From: JAAXHV01 sp965207165
Lineage (GTDB): Bacteria > Pseudomonadota > Gammaproteobacteria > Eutrophobiales > Eutrophobiaceae
Direction of reading: 5' to 3'
Assembly (NCBI GenBank): GCA_965207165.1
Contig: OZ242265.1
Coordinates: forward strand, 1,178,001-1,242,000
DNA: 64,000 nucleotides
The notes under the pieces are model-generated. The model saw only the letters and a list, made by a program, of their open reading frames with translations, searched no databases and was not told where the DNA came from. Position 1 is the stretch's first letter. Each line of letters begins with the position of its first letter. Below, piece after piece: positions 34,026 to 43,068 of the stretch. The translations under genes and the position numbers were made by a program.

Positions 34026-35772
34026 GGGGCGGGAAAAAAAAGTATCAAGCGCCCGTGTCTCTTCTGAGACAGGTTCAACCTTACGCGCTGACCTGCTTCT
34101 GTCTAATGGAAATATTATCACCCTCGACAGTGTTTCCAGCACAAGCGAAGCGGTGGCAATACGTGGTTCAAAGATAGTGGCGGTAGGTACAACTGCAGAC
34201 CTGGAAGCACGCGTTGCCCCGGACACCCGCCGGATAAATTTGCAGGGTCAAACACTCCTGCCCGGGTTCTTTGACACCCACGCTCACATGGATCGGGAAG
34301 GATTAAAGACCCTGGGTGGTGAGTCACTGATTGGCGCCAATTCGGTTTCGGCAATTGTCGAGCGTGTTGCAGCAGCGGCAACCAGGGCAAAGCCGGGTGA
34401 GTGGCTCGTCTTCATGCCCATGGGTGGACCGCCTTTCGACTATGTAAACAATCCCTCAATGCTTGAGGAAGGACGTTTTCCCAATCGTTATGATCTGGAT
34501 GAAGTCGCACCCGATAATCCGGTTTTCATTCGCGGCGTCTGGGGTTGGTGGGCCCGTCCTCCCTTTCCGGCAGTTGCGAACAGTGAAGCCTTGCGCCGCT
34601 GTGATATCAGCGCTGCTTCAGTTGATCCCTATAATATAAAAATTGTTCGCGACCCCAGTGGTTTACCAACCGGTCTTTTCCTTGAAACCAACCGGACTTC
34701 CTTACTCGAGTACACATTGTTTCGTAATGTTCCCCGCTTTACCTATGAAGATCGACTGGAATCGGTGCGTCGCAGTTCTGAAATTTACAGCAGTTTAGGT
34801 ACCACATCAGCATACGAGGCACATGGTCTTACACCCGAGTTATTACGCGCCTATCGAGAAATTGATGAGCGAGGTGAACTCTCGGTGCGTATGTCTGCAG
34901 CAGTGAGCCTCCCTACCTCTTCCATGAATCGCAGCCGGCTTATTGATGTTCTGGATCAATGGGCGCCTGCGGCAGGTGGCCGCGGTATGGGGAGCGGCAA
35001 CTTTCGTATCTCCGGCGTTACCCTCGACCATTCCGATCCAAACATAGCTGCAATCATCGCAAGGGATTATCCCTACGTTCAATGGGCTGGAAATTTCGAG
35101 CAGGGTATTACAAGTTCAGAATTTGTTGAAATCGGCATTGCAGCCGCGCAGCGCAAGCTGCGATTGAATTTCCTGATTGCTACAACACCTTATCACAGTG
35201 TTGACGGCACCCTTGACATGCTCGAGCAAATTGATAAACAGGCGCCGATTAGAGATTTACGCTGCGTTGGCTTTCACCTGATTAATGCAAGCGCACAACA
35301 ACTTCGCAGAATTCGGGAGCTCGGATTGATCATTACCATCACGCCGTCATTCATTTATTCACATGCGGCTGAACTCCATCTGCATAAGCTGGGTCAGGAC
35401 GCCTGCCCCATTCGCGAGGTACTCGATGCAGGTATCCCTGTAACACTGGGTTCGGACAATGTACCCCCCTCGATGTTTTTCACCGCCTGGGAAGCACTGG
35501 TACGCTGGGATGAAACCGGACAACAACACCTGGGTAATTCTCGCCTGGAACGTGAGGAAGTATTACGCCTTTGCTGTCAAAGTCCCCATTACATTAACTG
35601 GGAAGAAGACAACCGGGGAGTCATTGCACCGGGCATGGCGGCGGAGCTTATGGTTTTCGATGCCGATCCGCTGACCTGTGACCTAGACCTTTTGCCTCAA
35701 CTGACACCGCTATTGACGGTGGTTGACGGCCGCATCGTGCACGATGCGCGCTCTGGTATTCCATCGATTTGA
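34018..35772 (+). CDS. Amidohydrolase family 3 (YtcJ-like) metal-dependent hydrolase
   Basis: 584 residues. Composite beta-domain start ADLLLSNGNIITLDS, then LLPGFFDTHAHMDREGL with the H-x-H metal pair near residue 86-90. Later SAYEAHGLTPELLRAY, GVTLDHSDPNIA and LGSDNVPPSMFFTAWEALV contain the usual TIM-barrel metal/acid residues, and the C-term GVIAPGMAAELMVFDADPL closes the sandwich. No signal peptide. The substrate is an amide, ester or similar; not predictable. The Shine-Dalgarno (GGGGGAGG) and ATG are inside the 82-bp repeat, so the expression signals come from the junction. Codon use is visibly less G+C-rich than in glcDEF to the left, which suggests foreign origin. Confidence 0.85.
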   Translation: MVPGREKKVSSARVSSETGSTLRADLLLSNGNIITLDSVSSTSEAVAIRGSKIVAVGTTADLEARVAPDTRRINLQGQTLLPGFFDTHAHMDREGLKTLGGESLIGANSVSAIVERVAAAATRAKPGEWLVFMPMGGPPFDYVNNPSMLEEGRFPNRYDLDEVAPDNPVFIRGVWGWWARPPFPAVANSEALRRCDISAASVDPYNIKIVRDPSGLPTGLFLETNRTSLLEYTLFRNVPRFTYEDRLESVRRSSEIYSSLGTTSAYEAHGLTPELLRAYREIDERGELSVRMSAAVSLPTSSMNRSRLIDVLDQWAPAAGGRGMGSGNFRISGVTLDHSDPNIAAIIARDYPYVQWAGNFEQGITSSEFVEIGIAAAQRKLRLNFLIATTPYHSVDGTLDMLEQIDKQAPIRDLRCVGFHLINASAQQLRRIRELGLIITITPSFIYSHAAELHLHKLGQDACPIREVLDAGIPVTLGSDNVPPSMFFTAWEALVRWDETGQQHLGNSRLEREEVLRLCCQSPHYINWEEDNRGVIAPGMAAELMVFDADPLTCDLDLLPQLTPLLTVVDGRIVHDARSGIPSI

Positions 35773-35872
35773 ATACGCAGGTAAATCTATAACAACCATC
35801 GTGCAAATCGCTCGACTTCGTTACAAACAACTTCTATACTAGCCGGCAGGTCCATTAATTGGGAGTTGCTCC

Positions 35873-37366
35873 ATGTCTCAATCCACTATATTACGCGGAG
35901 GTCAGGTAATCGATCCGTCCCAGGGTCTGAACAGGTTTACCGATCTCACTATAACTGACGGCAAGATTGCCGCCATTGGTGATTCCGAGTTAAGCGCAGA
36001 TGCCGACGTTGTTGATGTCTCCGGTCTGATCGTCACCCCTGGTTGGGTTGACATACACGTCCATGCCTATGGCGACCTCGGCTTCGCCTATCCCGATTAC
36101 ATCGGCATCTATGGGGGTGTCACAACGTTTGTCGATGCCGGTGGACCTGGTTTTGGCGCCTTCCCGGAATTCAAGGCCTTGATGACCGATGCCACCGTTA
36201 CCGATCTGTATTGCGGCCCGTATGTGCGGCCGCTGGGTATCGTCACCTCGGCCTATATTGAAGGTGATGTCCGCACTTTAGGCGCATGGGATATTGCGGC
36301 CTGGCTCGACATCGTCGATGAGAATCGTGACACATTTGCTTATTTGAAGCTCGGCGCCTTTGGTGACCATGATTGGGGGCCGCTACGAATGGGCAAAGGC
36401 GCGGCTGAGATTCTCGAGTTGCCTACCTATACCCATATCGGTGACTTCCAGGTTGCGCCCAGGCGCGACACTACCGGGCCTGCCTTCGAGGTCGCTCAGC
36501 GCGGTGACATGATTACGCATATATATCATGGCAATCCCGGCACAATATTGGACGAGGACGGTAAAATCCGGCGTGAAGTTCGATCCGCTGAAAAGCGCGG
36601 GGTGTTATTCGATATCGGCATGGGCTCAACAAATTTTTCTTTTGATATTGCTGAAAAAGCCATCGCCCAGGACTTGCTGCCTCACACCATCAGCTCAGAC
36701 TTGCAACAATTCAACGTAATGAATCCGGTGAAATCTTTCACTAATGTGCTGACCTGCATGTTGGCACTGGGACTCGAGCTTGAACAAATCATCGAATACA
36801 TCACCATCGCGGCGGCTCGCGCCATTAACATTGATGATCACGCAGGCAGCCTGGCGGTTGGGAGGCCGGCGGATGTCAGTGTGATGAAAATTGAAGACGG
36901 CGATTTTGAAGTGGAAGATTGTGAGCAACAAACCCGCAAGACCGACCGCCAGATCCTGCCGGTGATGGCATTCAAACGCGGTGTGCGCTACGACTGCGAT
37001 GTAACCCTGGCCCGCAACGAACGCAACTGGCTGCCGATGATGGATGAAGACGTTATTCCGCAACGCGCCGCCACTCTGGAACCTGGTCAAAGGGCCTTCC
37101 TGGACACGCTGGCCGCTGATCTTGCCCGGTTAAACTGGGACGCTACAAAGGTTGATCTCGACGTCGCCACCCGGGTCCAGGAATGTTTCTTCGGGACACG
37201 CGACAAAGTCGGCTTGCCGCTTGCGGACGCCTTGACCGCCACCTATAAATGTTTCCTGGAAGAACCGTTCACTTACCAGATTGGATTATTTCTTACCCGC
37301 ATTGAACGTGGCTTTGCCATAGACCGAATCCAGCAGGTGGGAGGCGGATTCCAGAAGGCCGCCTAG
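35873..37366 (+). CDS. Amidohydrolase/deacetylase (dihydroorotase-like superfamily)
   Basis: 497 residues with a Shine-Dalgarno (GGGAG) before the ATG. N-terminal LRGGQVIDPSQGLNRFTDLT, then TPGWVDIHVHAYGDLGF with the H-x-H pair near 63-65. Lys in FAYLKLGAFGDHDWG may be the carboxylated bridging Lys. YTHIGDFQ and ITHIYHGNPG give two more His ligands, and TISSDLQQFN the catalytic Asp. This is the Atu3266-like amidohydrolase/deacetylase pattern, with an extra C-terminal domain of about 110 residues. It is separated by 100 bp from the preceding amidohydrolase and followed 14 bp later by a Rieske ferredoxin. Confidence 0.83.
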   Translation: MSQSTILRGGQVIDPSQGLNRFTDLTITDGKIAAIGDSELSADADVVDVSGLIVTPGWVDIHVHAYGDLGFAYPDYIGIYGGVTTFVDAGGPGFGAFPEFKALMTDATVTDLYCGPYVRPLGIVTSAYIEGDVRTLGAWDIAAWLDIVDENRDTFAYLKLGAFGDHDWGPLRMGKGAAEILELPTYTHIGDFQVAPRRDTTGPAFEVAQRGDMITHIYHGNPGTILDEDGKIRREVRSAEKRGVLFDIGMGSTNFSFDIAEKAIAQDLLPHTISSDLQQFNVMNPVKSFTNVLTCMLALGLELEQIIEYITIAAARAINIDDHAGSLAVGRPADVSVMKIEDGDFEVEDCEQQTRKTDRQILPVMAFKRGVRYDCDVTLARNERNWLPMMDEDVIPQRAATLEPGQRAFLDTLAADLARLNWDATKVDLDVATRVQECFFGTRDKVGLPLADALTATYKCFLEEPFTYQIGLFLTRIERGFAIDRIQQVGGGFQKAA

Positions 37367-37380
37367 GCGGAGCGTTTTGT

Positions 37381-37710
37381 ATGGGTGAAGGAGAGTGGCA
37401 TGATCTCCGGGAGATCGACGCAGAGGAGTCGGAATTCCCGGTAGCAACCACGGTTGACGGTGAAGACATCGTCATTTTCCGGATCGGTGACGATTACCGT
37501 GGCGCCCAGCGTTTGTGTCCGCATAAAGATGGCGACTTTGTCCGTCGCGGCAAAGTCATGGGTAATGGCAAAATGCTCCGCTGCGAACTCCACGGCTTCA
37601 TATTCAATCTTGTTTCCGGCAAAGGCGTGAATGCCGGACCACAATGTATCGATATCTTTGAGATCAAGCGTGATGGTTCCCGCCTTCAGGCCCGCAAGAA
37701 ACTAAAATAG
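37381..37710 (+). CDS. Rieske 2Fe-2S ferredoxin
   Basis: 109 residues, one Rieske domain. Ligands are seen in RLCPHKDGDF (C-x-H) and about 20 residues later in LRCELHGFIFNL (C-x2-H). The size fits soluble Rieske ferredoxins that feed oxygenases. It follows the amidohydrolase by 14 bp on +. Across a 38-bp convergent gap stands a flavin-dependent hydroxylase-like gene. It could also serve the P450 or the ring-hydroxylating dioxygenase elsewhere in the window, neither of which has an adjacent ferredoxin. Partner not provable from sequence. Confidence 0.88.
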   Translation: MGEGEWHDLREIDAEESEFPVATTVDGEDIVIFRIGDDYRGAQRLCPHKDGDFVRRGKVMGNGKMLRCELHGFIFNLVSGKGVNAGPQCIDIFEIKRDGSRLQARKKLK

Positions 37711-37748
37711 AAAGGCGTCCGTCCCTTGTATCAAGGGTATACCTCCGT

Positions 37749-38957
37749 CTACAACAACCAGTGGGTGGTGGGTTGATTCAAACGGAGTCGACCATACACT
37801 TCCTTGATAATCTCTTCATGATTGGCCTCATGCATGGTCATGGCATTAATATCACGATATAGCCGTTGCATAGGAGAGCGTTCACTCAATGATGAACCAC
37901 CGGAGTCCTGGAACAGGATGTTGACGACTTCCCGGCATAGATGCATGGCATGGACACCGAACAACCTGATGCGCGCCCGGTCCTGTGCACTCATTACCTT
38001 TTCACTATGCACAGCCCCGTCAAAACACAGATCACAGGCACGATCTGTCAACAGGATAGCGGATTCCAGTTTAGCCGTAACATCACCCAGGATTCGGTGG
38101 GTTGAGGGTAATTCTTTTTTTGGAATGTCAGCGGTATACACCATGGGTCTCGCCGAGCGGTTTTGAATCAGGTCTTCATGAAATTCCAGTGCTGCGACTG
38201 CGGCGCCGACGGTAGTCCCTGCCCCCAATGAGACCGGCATAATCGCACCGAATGGTGCGCGGTACAACAATGGTCTTGACCTGCCGCATTTGTGCACCAG
38301 GGCAGTTTCCGCCTTCATCATCCTGTGATCAGGCACAAAGTACTCGTCCTGCTTCAACTTGACACTGTTACTGCCGGTCGCTTTAAGACCGGCCACATAC
38401 CAATCATCATTAATTTCAATGTCCTCAGGCGGCACCATGAAAAACGCCTTGTCGTGTCCCGGCGGTAGTCCGGGTAGATGCGCACCCAACAGAAACCAGT
38501 CCGCGTTATGGCAACCGGAGCCAAATGGCCAAACGCTGTTCTTTAAAACAAAACCACCATCGACTTTTGTTGCCGTAGTGCGGTCCGGAAGAATACCCGA
38601 TATCCCGGCATTGGGATCAGCGCCAAACACTTCTTCCTGGGCCTGCTCCGGAAACAGCGCCATCAAATAGGTATGACAGGACATCACGCTATACACCCAA
38701 CTGGATGAGGGGCAAGCCTTGGAAAGTTCAGCCGCAATGCGCCAAAAATAACGCGGATGCAATTCATAACCACCATGGCGCACCGGTACATAGGCGCGGA
38801 ACAGGTCTGCTTGTTTCATTGCCCGGAACGACTCCGCATGGATATGGCGTTGCTGCTCTGCCTCTCCTGCCCGCTCCCGCAAGCCGACGGCGACGCCCCT
38901 GGCCCGGTCGATAAGTGTATTGGCTAATTCTTCCTGGTCTTTGACGGTGGTATCCAT
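37749..38957 (-). CDS. Acyl-CoA dehydrogenase-fold flavin hydroxylase (HsaA/HpaH-like)
   Basis: 402 residues of the acyl-CoA dehydrogenase fold, but with features of group D flavin monooxygenases: SSSWVYSVMSCHTYLMALFP, SVWPFGSGCHNADWFLLGA and VAGLKATGSNSVKLKQDEYF. The usual catalytic Glu of true dehydrogenases is not apparent. Such enzymes (HsaA, p-hydroxyphenylacetate hydroxylase C2) use FMNH2 from a separate reductase to hydroxylate phenols, or act on S/N heteroatoms. No reductase is adjacent. It is followed by the CDGSH, GST and TonB genes on the same strand, together looking like an aromatic catabolic set. Confidence 0.82.
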   Translation of the reverse strand: MDTTVKDQEELANTLIDRARGVAVGLRERAGEAEQQRHIHAESFRAMKQADLFRAYVPVRHGGYELHPRYFWRIAAELSKACPSSSWVYSVMSCHTYLMALFPEQAQEEVFGADPNAGISGILPDRTTATKVDGGFVLKNSVWPFGSGCHNADWFLLGAHLPGLPPGHDKAFFMVPPEDIEINDDWYVAGLKATGSNSVKLKQDEYFVPDHRMMKAETALVHKCGRSRPLLYRAPFGAIMPVSLGAGTTVGAAVAALEFHEDLIQNRSARPMVYTADIPKKELPSTHRILGDVTAKLESAILLTDRACDLCFDGAVHSEKVMSAQDRARIRLFGVHAMHLCREVVNILFQDSGGSSLSERSPMQRLYRDINAMTMHEANHEEIIKEVYGRLRLNQPTTHWLL

Positions 38958-38968
38958 GATGCTTTAAC

Positions 38969-39205
38969 TCAACTGTTATTGTGACTACCGTCGCAGAGGT
39001 AGCCCTTACCGCTTCGTTTACAACCGCATAACCAGAGGGATTCGGTTTGCTTGAGTTCGAATTTTACCGGCGTAAAATCGCTGCCTTTATGGGAACCGTC
39101 GCAAAAAGGCTGGTTGTCAGAACGACCACAGCTACACCAGAAATAAGTCCCCGCTTCAATTTCGACCCCATAGGGACCATTTTGTGGGCATTGTGCTTCG
39201 CTCAT
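38969..39205 (-). CDS. CDGSH iron-sulfur protein with two CDGSH motifs
   Basis: 78 residues from the ATG at 39205, which has AGGTG 9 nt upstream; a GTG at 39214 would add three residues. Two CDGSH-type 2Fe-2S sites: CSCGRSDNQPFCDGSH in the first half and LCGCKRSGKGYLCDGSH in the second. This is the small double-motif bacterial mitoNEET-like form. Its job may be electron transfer or cluster donation to the flavin hydroxylase gene 11 bp downstream on the same strand; such close spacing suggests co-expression. Confidence 0.9.
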   Translation of the reverse strand: MSEAQCPQNGPYGVEIEAGTYFWCSCGRSDNQPFCDGSHKGSDFTPVKFELKQTESLWLCGCKRSGKGYLCDGSHNNS

Positions 39206-39312
39206 GTTTTTCACCTGTTTTTACATAATGTTATCGGCAAATACTAAATCAAAATCCATTAATTCGCTAACAAAAACCGAACCCGCACTTGCGCCGTCCC
39301 TGGCGGTCGAGC

Positions 39313-40320
39313 TTAAGCCGCGGCCGGCAGGCGTTGCCTGTTGTGAGGAGCGGTAAGGTCCTGCACCGGTCCGCGCGGCACGATCGCGGGACGACCGTAC
39401 CAGGCTTTTTCCAGCGAGTAGTACTGGCGTTTCGCGTCTTGGATATCCAGAAGTTCCGCGATCCCGTCGATTTGATAAAGCTCCCGCAGGTAGTTGCTCA
39501 AATTCGGATAATCCGCGATACGCCGCAAGTTACATTTGAAGAAACTGAAATATGCAGCATCGAAGCGCAGCAGTGTGGTGTAGAGTCGCCAATCGGCCTC
39601 TGTCAGGCGCTCGCCGATCAAATAACGCTGGTTACCGAGACGCGCCTCCACCTTATCCAGGGTTGCAAACAAGGCCGCTACCGCGCCGTCGTATGCATCC
39701 TGGGTCGTTGCGAATCCGCACTGATAAACGCCATTGTTTACGTTTGTGTATATTTCAGCGTTCAGCTCGTCGATGTCGTTCCGCAGGTCTTCCGGATACA
39801 GGTCAAGAGCGGGATTACCGGCAAAGTCATTAAAGGCACTGTTGAACATACGCAGAATTTCGCAAGATTCGTTGTTGACGATGGTCTCCCGCTGCTTGTC
39901 CCAAAGCACCGGAACGGTCGGGCGCGCGCTGCATCTGGGATCCGCACGCAAATAAATCTGGTAGAGATGTTTTGCCCCGTAGAGCGGATCCGGCTCTGCC
40001 CGCGGCTCGGCGCCGGGTTCGGCAAAGCACCATCCGTTCTCAGTCATCTCGGGAACCATGCGCGTCACCGAGATCACGTCTTCCAATCCTTTCAAGCGCC
40101 GCACAATCAACGTGCGGTGGGCCCACGGGCAAGCAGCAACCACATACAGGTGGTAACGCCCGGGTTCGGCCGGGAACCCGTCCTCACCGCTCGGTCCGGC
40201 TGCTCCGTCCGGCGTCACCCAGCTTCGAAACGTACTGTCCTTGCGGACAAATTTTCCACCGTGCTCTTCCGTTTCGTGATGATCGCCCGAATGCCAGACA
40301 CCGTCTACAAGAATACCCAT
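39313..40320 (-). CDS. Xi-class glutathione S-transferase (S-glutathionyl-hydroquinone reductase)
   Basis: 335 residues, the long Xi form. The catalytic Cys sits in VAACPWAHRTLIVRRL near residue 63-78 (CPWAHR), and the later blocks ARPTVPVLWDKQRETIVNNE-to-SCEILRMFNSAF, ALDLYPEDLRNDIDELN and RYLIGERLTEADWRLYTTLLRFD are diagnostic. These enzymes reduce glutathionyl-hydroquinones, products of quinone chemistry in aromatic breakdown. It lies between a CDGSH/hydroxylase pair and a TonB receptor, so a role in quinone handling of the same pathway is likely but inferred. Confidence 0.93.
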   Translation of the reverse strand: MGILVDGVWHSGDHHETEEHGGKFVRKDSTFRSWVTPDGAAGPSGEDGFPAEPGRYHLYVVAACPWAHRTLIVRRLKGLEDVISVTRMVPEMTENGWCFAEPGAEPRAEPDPLYGAKHLYQIYLRADPRCSARPTVPVLWDKQRETIVNNESCEILRMFNSAFNDFAGNPALDLYPEDLRNDIDELNAEIYTNVNNGVYQCGFATTQDAYDGAVAALFATLDKVEARLGNQRYLIGERLTEADWRLYTTLLRFDAAYFSFFKCNLRRIADYPNLSNYLRELYQIDGIAELLDIQDAKRQYYSLEKAWYGRPAIVPRGPVQDLTAPHNRQRLPAAA

Positions 40321-40394
40321 CGCCTCAATCCTCCACGCTATGTTGCATCATACAACTCGAACCGCATGAAGCTGAGTCGAGCCCCTTACCTGGA

Positions 40395-42926
40395 TTAGAA
40401 ATAGTTATAACGTGCCCGGATCCCCCACCACCGCGGCTTATAGTAACCTACCGTCGTGCACCCGCATAGCGTCGATAAGTCGAAACCGGTGAACATGGCA
40501 CGCTCATCGGCAACGTTCTCGACGAACGCCGAGAATTCCCAACGCTCATCGACGCTGGTCCAGTGTGCCCGCACATCGCCCATCACGTACGACGGCATCC
40601 TCTGCGCGTCGAAGTTGCGGATATTCTGGTAACGATGTGCCGCATAGTCAAATTCCGCCTGTAGGGCGACAGTGCCGCCGGCCAATGAGTCCGGCCACTC
40701 GTAGCGTGCCAGACCACTGAGTTGCACGTCCGGCGTGAAAGCCGGATCGACATCCCGCTCCACGTTCGGCGCGACCGCAAGGTTCTCGACTTCAGCATCG
40801 ATGTAGGATGCGTTGAACATGATCGTGAAGTTGTCGACAGGGCTTGACAGCAGCTCGAGTTCCACGCCCTTGTAAGTCGCGTCGTTGTTGAAAATGGCGC
40901 CCGACGCACCAATGAACAGAAAGGCCTGGTAATCGGAATAATCATAATAGTACGCGCTGGCGTTCAGCCGGGTACTGCCGCCGAACAGCGTGGCCTTGAA
41001 CCCGCCCTCGTAGGCCAGCAGCACCTCGGAATCGTAGGGGAACTGCTCGTCGGCGAGCCGGGCCTGGCCGGCGTTCACCGGACCGTTGAAACTGCCGGCC
41101 TTGACGCCGCGATTGACGCCGAAATACAGCAGCCAGTCATCATTGGGCCGGTAATTGAGCTGGGCCTTGCCCGTCCACATTGTCTCGCTGGTGTTGTCCG
41201 AATACGGCGCGAACTCGATCACCAGCGGAACGCGCTTGTCGAACTCGACGCGGAAATCGTCCAGGTTCCCGTAAAACTCGTTCACGAAGTCGTAGTCCTT
41301 GTCTTCGAACACCACCCGGGCGCCGAGAACGAGTTCAAACTGGTCCGTGAGTTCGACGTCCATCTGGCCGAAAATCGAGTAGGAATTCGTCTCCAGATCG
41401 ACGATGTTGTTGGAGGCGACCGCTCCGGGGTACCGGTCGCCGCCCGGCTGATAGGGAGCCACGCCGAACGGGTTGAAAAACGACAGGAGAAACGGCGTCA
41501 AGGCAGTGGTTAACGGCCCGCCTTCGGAGAAGTCGAATGCGTTCCGGTCGTTGGTTTCCATCCATAGATAGTACAAACCGGCGACGTAATCGACGCGACC
41601 GAACTGGCCGTTCAGGCGCAACTCCTGGGCGAAGTTGTCGGCAGTGGTATCGCGTGAGATGGCCCCTTGCGCGACCGGAGAACCCTCAACGTCGATCGAT
41701 TCGCGCATCAGAAAATGCATGTAATGCGAAACCGATGTCAGGGTCATATCTTCGCTGATATCCCACGTAATCTTCGCGGTGACGCCTTCGGTTTCATTCC
41801 GGTTGAAGTCATCGGACGTCATGTCGCTGGAAATATCGAAACCATCACCATCGGGATCGATGTGTCCCCAGAAGTCACCGCCCACTACGGGACGCACGGC
41901 ATCAGACCGGCCGTAGAGCGGAGGACCCGGAAAGAACTCGCCGTCGGTCAGGCTGATGGGCAGGCAACCGCCAGTGTCGCCGTTTATCACTTCACAGCCG
42001 AGCGGATCGTCCGCAGCGAAGATACTGTTGATGGTGTCATCCAGAGCGCCATCGCCATCACTGTCGATGCGCACCCCCGTGGTCGCAATGTGCTGGTTGG
42101 GGGAGGTACTGATCTTCGCGCGCCCGGCGAAACCGGAAACCAGAAACTGGACGTTATCGGTAAGGTCGAATTCCAACTGGCCGCGCAGCGCCCATTGATT
42201 GTCGTTCCAAACGTCGTCTGCATCGCTGGTCGCCGAGCCAAACCACGGCGGACTGCCGGGGCCGGCCGGATTATCTATCGCATCCAATGGGTAGACATTG
42301 TTAAGGATGGGATCGTGACGCTTATACATGCCCGACAGCCGTGCGCGAACCCGGTCGCTGAGACTGCCACTGATCGCACCCTCGGCGTTAAAGGTATTCT
42401 CGCGACCGTAGGTCAGATCGAGAAAACCTTCGCTCTCCTCCGTGGGCTTCTTGGTGTGGTAAGCGACCGCACCACCGGTAGCGTTACGTCCGAACAGCGT
42501 CCCTTGCGGACCCTTCAGGATCTCGACGCGTTCGAGGTCGAAAGCCGCGAAGACATTACCCTGGCGAAATCCGATATAGCCTTCGTCGACGTAGGTAGCA
42601 TTCGGGTTCTCGGCAAAATCGGCGAAGTCGTTCTGGGTGACACCGCGAATCGTGAACTCGCGGGTCTGTCCGGCACTACTACCGGATACAAATACGCCGG
42701 CGCTCATGAAGGCGACGTCGGTACTCTCGGTCACCCGCAGTTCTTTGAGCTGCGCGCTACTGAACGCGCTGATGGCGATGCCGACGTCCTGCACGTTCTG
42801 CTCGCGCTTCTGCGCCGTGACGATGATTTCTTCCAGCGTCTCGGCGCCGGCAGAATACGCAACCACGGCGATTATTGTGGCGACAAACATGCTGATAACG
42901 CGTGAGCGGATCGTGCGTTGAGTCAT
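40395..42926 (-). CDS. TonB-dependent outer-membrane receptor
   Basis: 843 residues. Signal peptide about 1-28 (basic MTQRTIRSRV, then MFVATIIAVVAYSAGAE). The TonB box is in ETLEEIIVTAQKREQ. The plug continues with QDVGIAISAFSSAQLKEL and DLERVEILKGPQGTLFGRNA, then TGGAVAYHTKKPTEE. The beta-barrel ends in a terminal aromatic (ARYNYF). This is the group common in sphingomonads and marine gammaproteobacteria, often for aromatic or steroid-like ligands. A strong GGGGGAGG precedes the ATG. It is the upstream gene of the GST/CDGSH/hydroxylase strand and next to an MFS carrier. Confidence 0.94.
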   Translation of the reverse strand: MTQRTIRSRVISMFVATIIAVVAYSAGAETLEEIIVTAQKREQNVQDVGIAISAFSSAQLKELRVTESTDVAFMSAGVFVSGSSAGQTREFTIRGVTQNDFADFAENPNATYVDEGYIGFRQGNVFAAFDLERVEILKGPQGTLFGRNATGGAVAYHTKKPTEESEGFLDLTYGRENTFNAEGAISGSLSDRVRARLSGMYKRHDPILNNVYPLDAIDNPAGPGSPPWFGSATSDADDVWNDNQWALRGQLEFDLTDNVQFLVSGFAGRAKISTSPNQHIATTGVRIDSDGDGALDDTINSIFAADDPLGCEVINGDTGGCLPISLTDGEFFPGPPLYGRSDAVRPVVGGDFWGHIDPDGDGFDISSDMTSDDFNRNETEGVTAKITWDISEDMTLTSVSHYMHFLMRESIDVEGSPVAQGAISRDTTADNFAQELRLNGQFGRVDYVAGLYYLWMETNDRNAFDFSEGGPLTTALTPFLLSFFNPFGVAPYQPGGDRYPGAVASNNIVDLETNSYSIFGQMDVELTDQFELVLGARVVFEDKDYDFVNEFYGNLDDFRVEFDKRVPLVIEFAPYSDNTSETMWTGKAQLNYRPNDDWLLYFGVNRGVKAGSFNGPVNAGQARLADEQFPYDSEVLLAYEGGFKATLFGGSTRLNASAYYYDYSDYQAFLFIGASGAIFNNDATYKGVELELLSSPVDNFTIMFNASYIDAEVENLAVAPNVERDVDPAFTPDVQLSGLARYEWPDSLAGGTVALQAEFDYAAHRYQNIRNFDAQRMPSYVMGDVRAHWTSVDERWEFSAFVENVADERAMFTGFDLSTLCGCTTVGYYKPRWWGIRARYNYF

Positions 42927-43068
42927 TACTAAGACCTCCCCCTAATTCGTTTAACTGCCCTATAGTAATGCCGTTTTCGCTGACCTTCAATAAAATCCAA
43001 TAAAAATCCATCGAAACACGATGATCCCTGCCGTGACCGTATTCACGTTCACACCAGCACGCCCGGGG

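Noticed and set aside
37723..37737. CCCTTG-TAT-CAAGGG hairpin between convergent genes as terminator
   Set aside because: Stem of 6 bp, 3-nt loop and no U-run; too weak to call.
41667..42905. 412-codon + strand frame
   Set aside because: Shadow of the TonB-dependent receptor gene; no recognisable domain.
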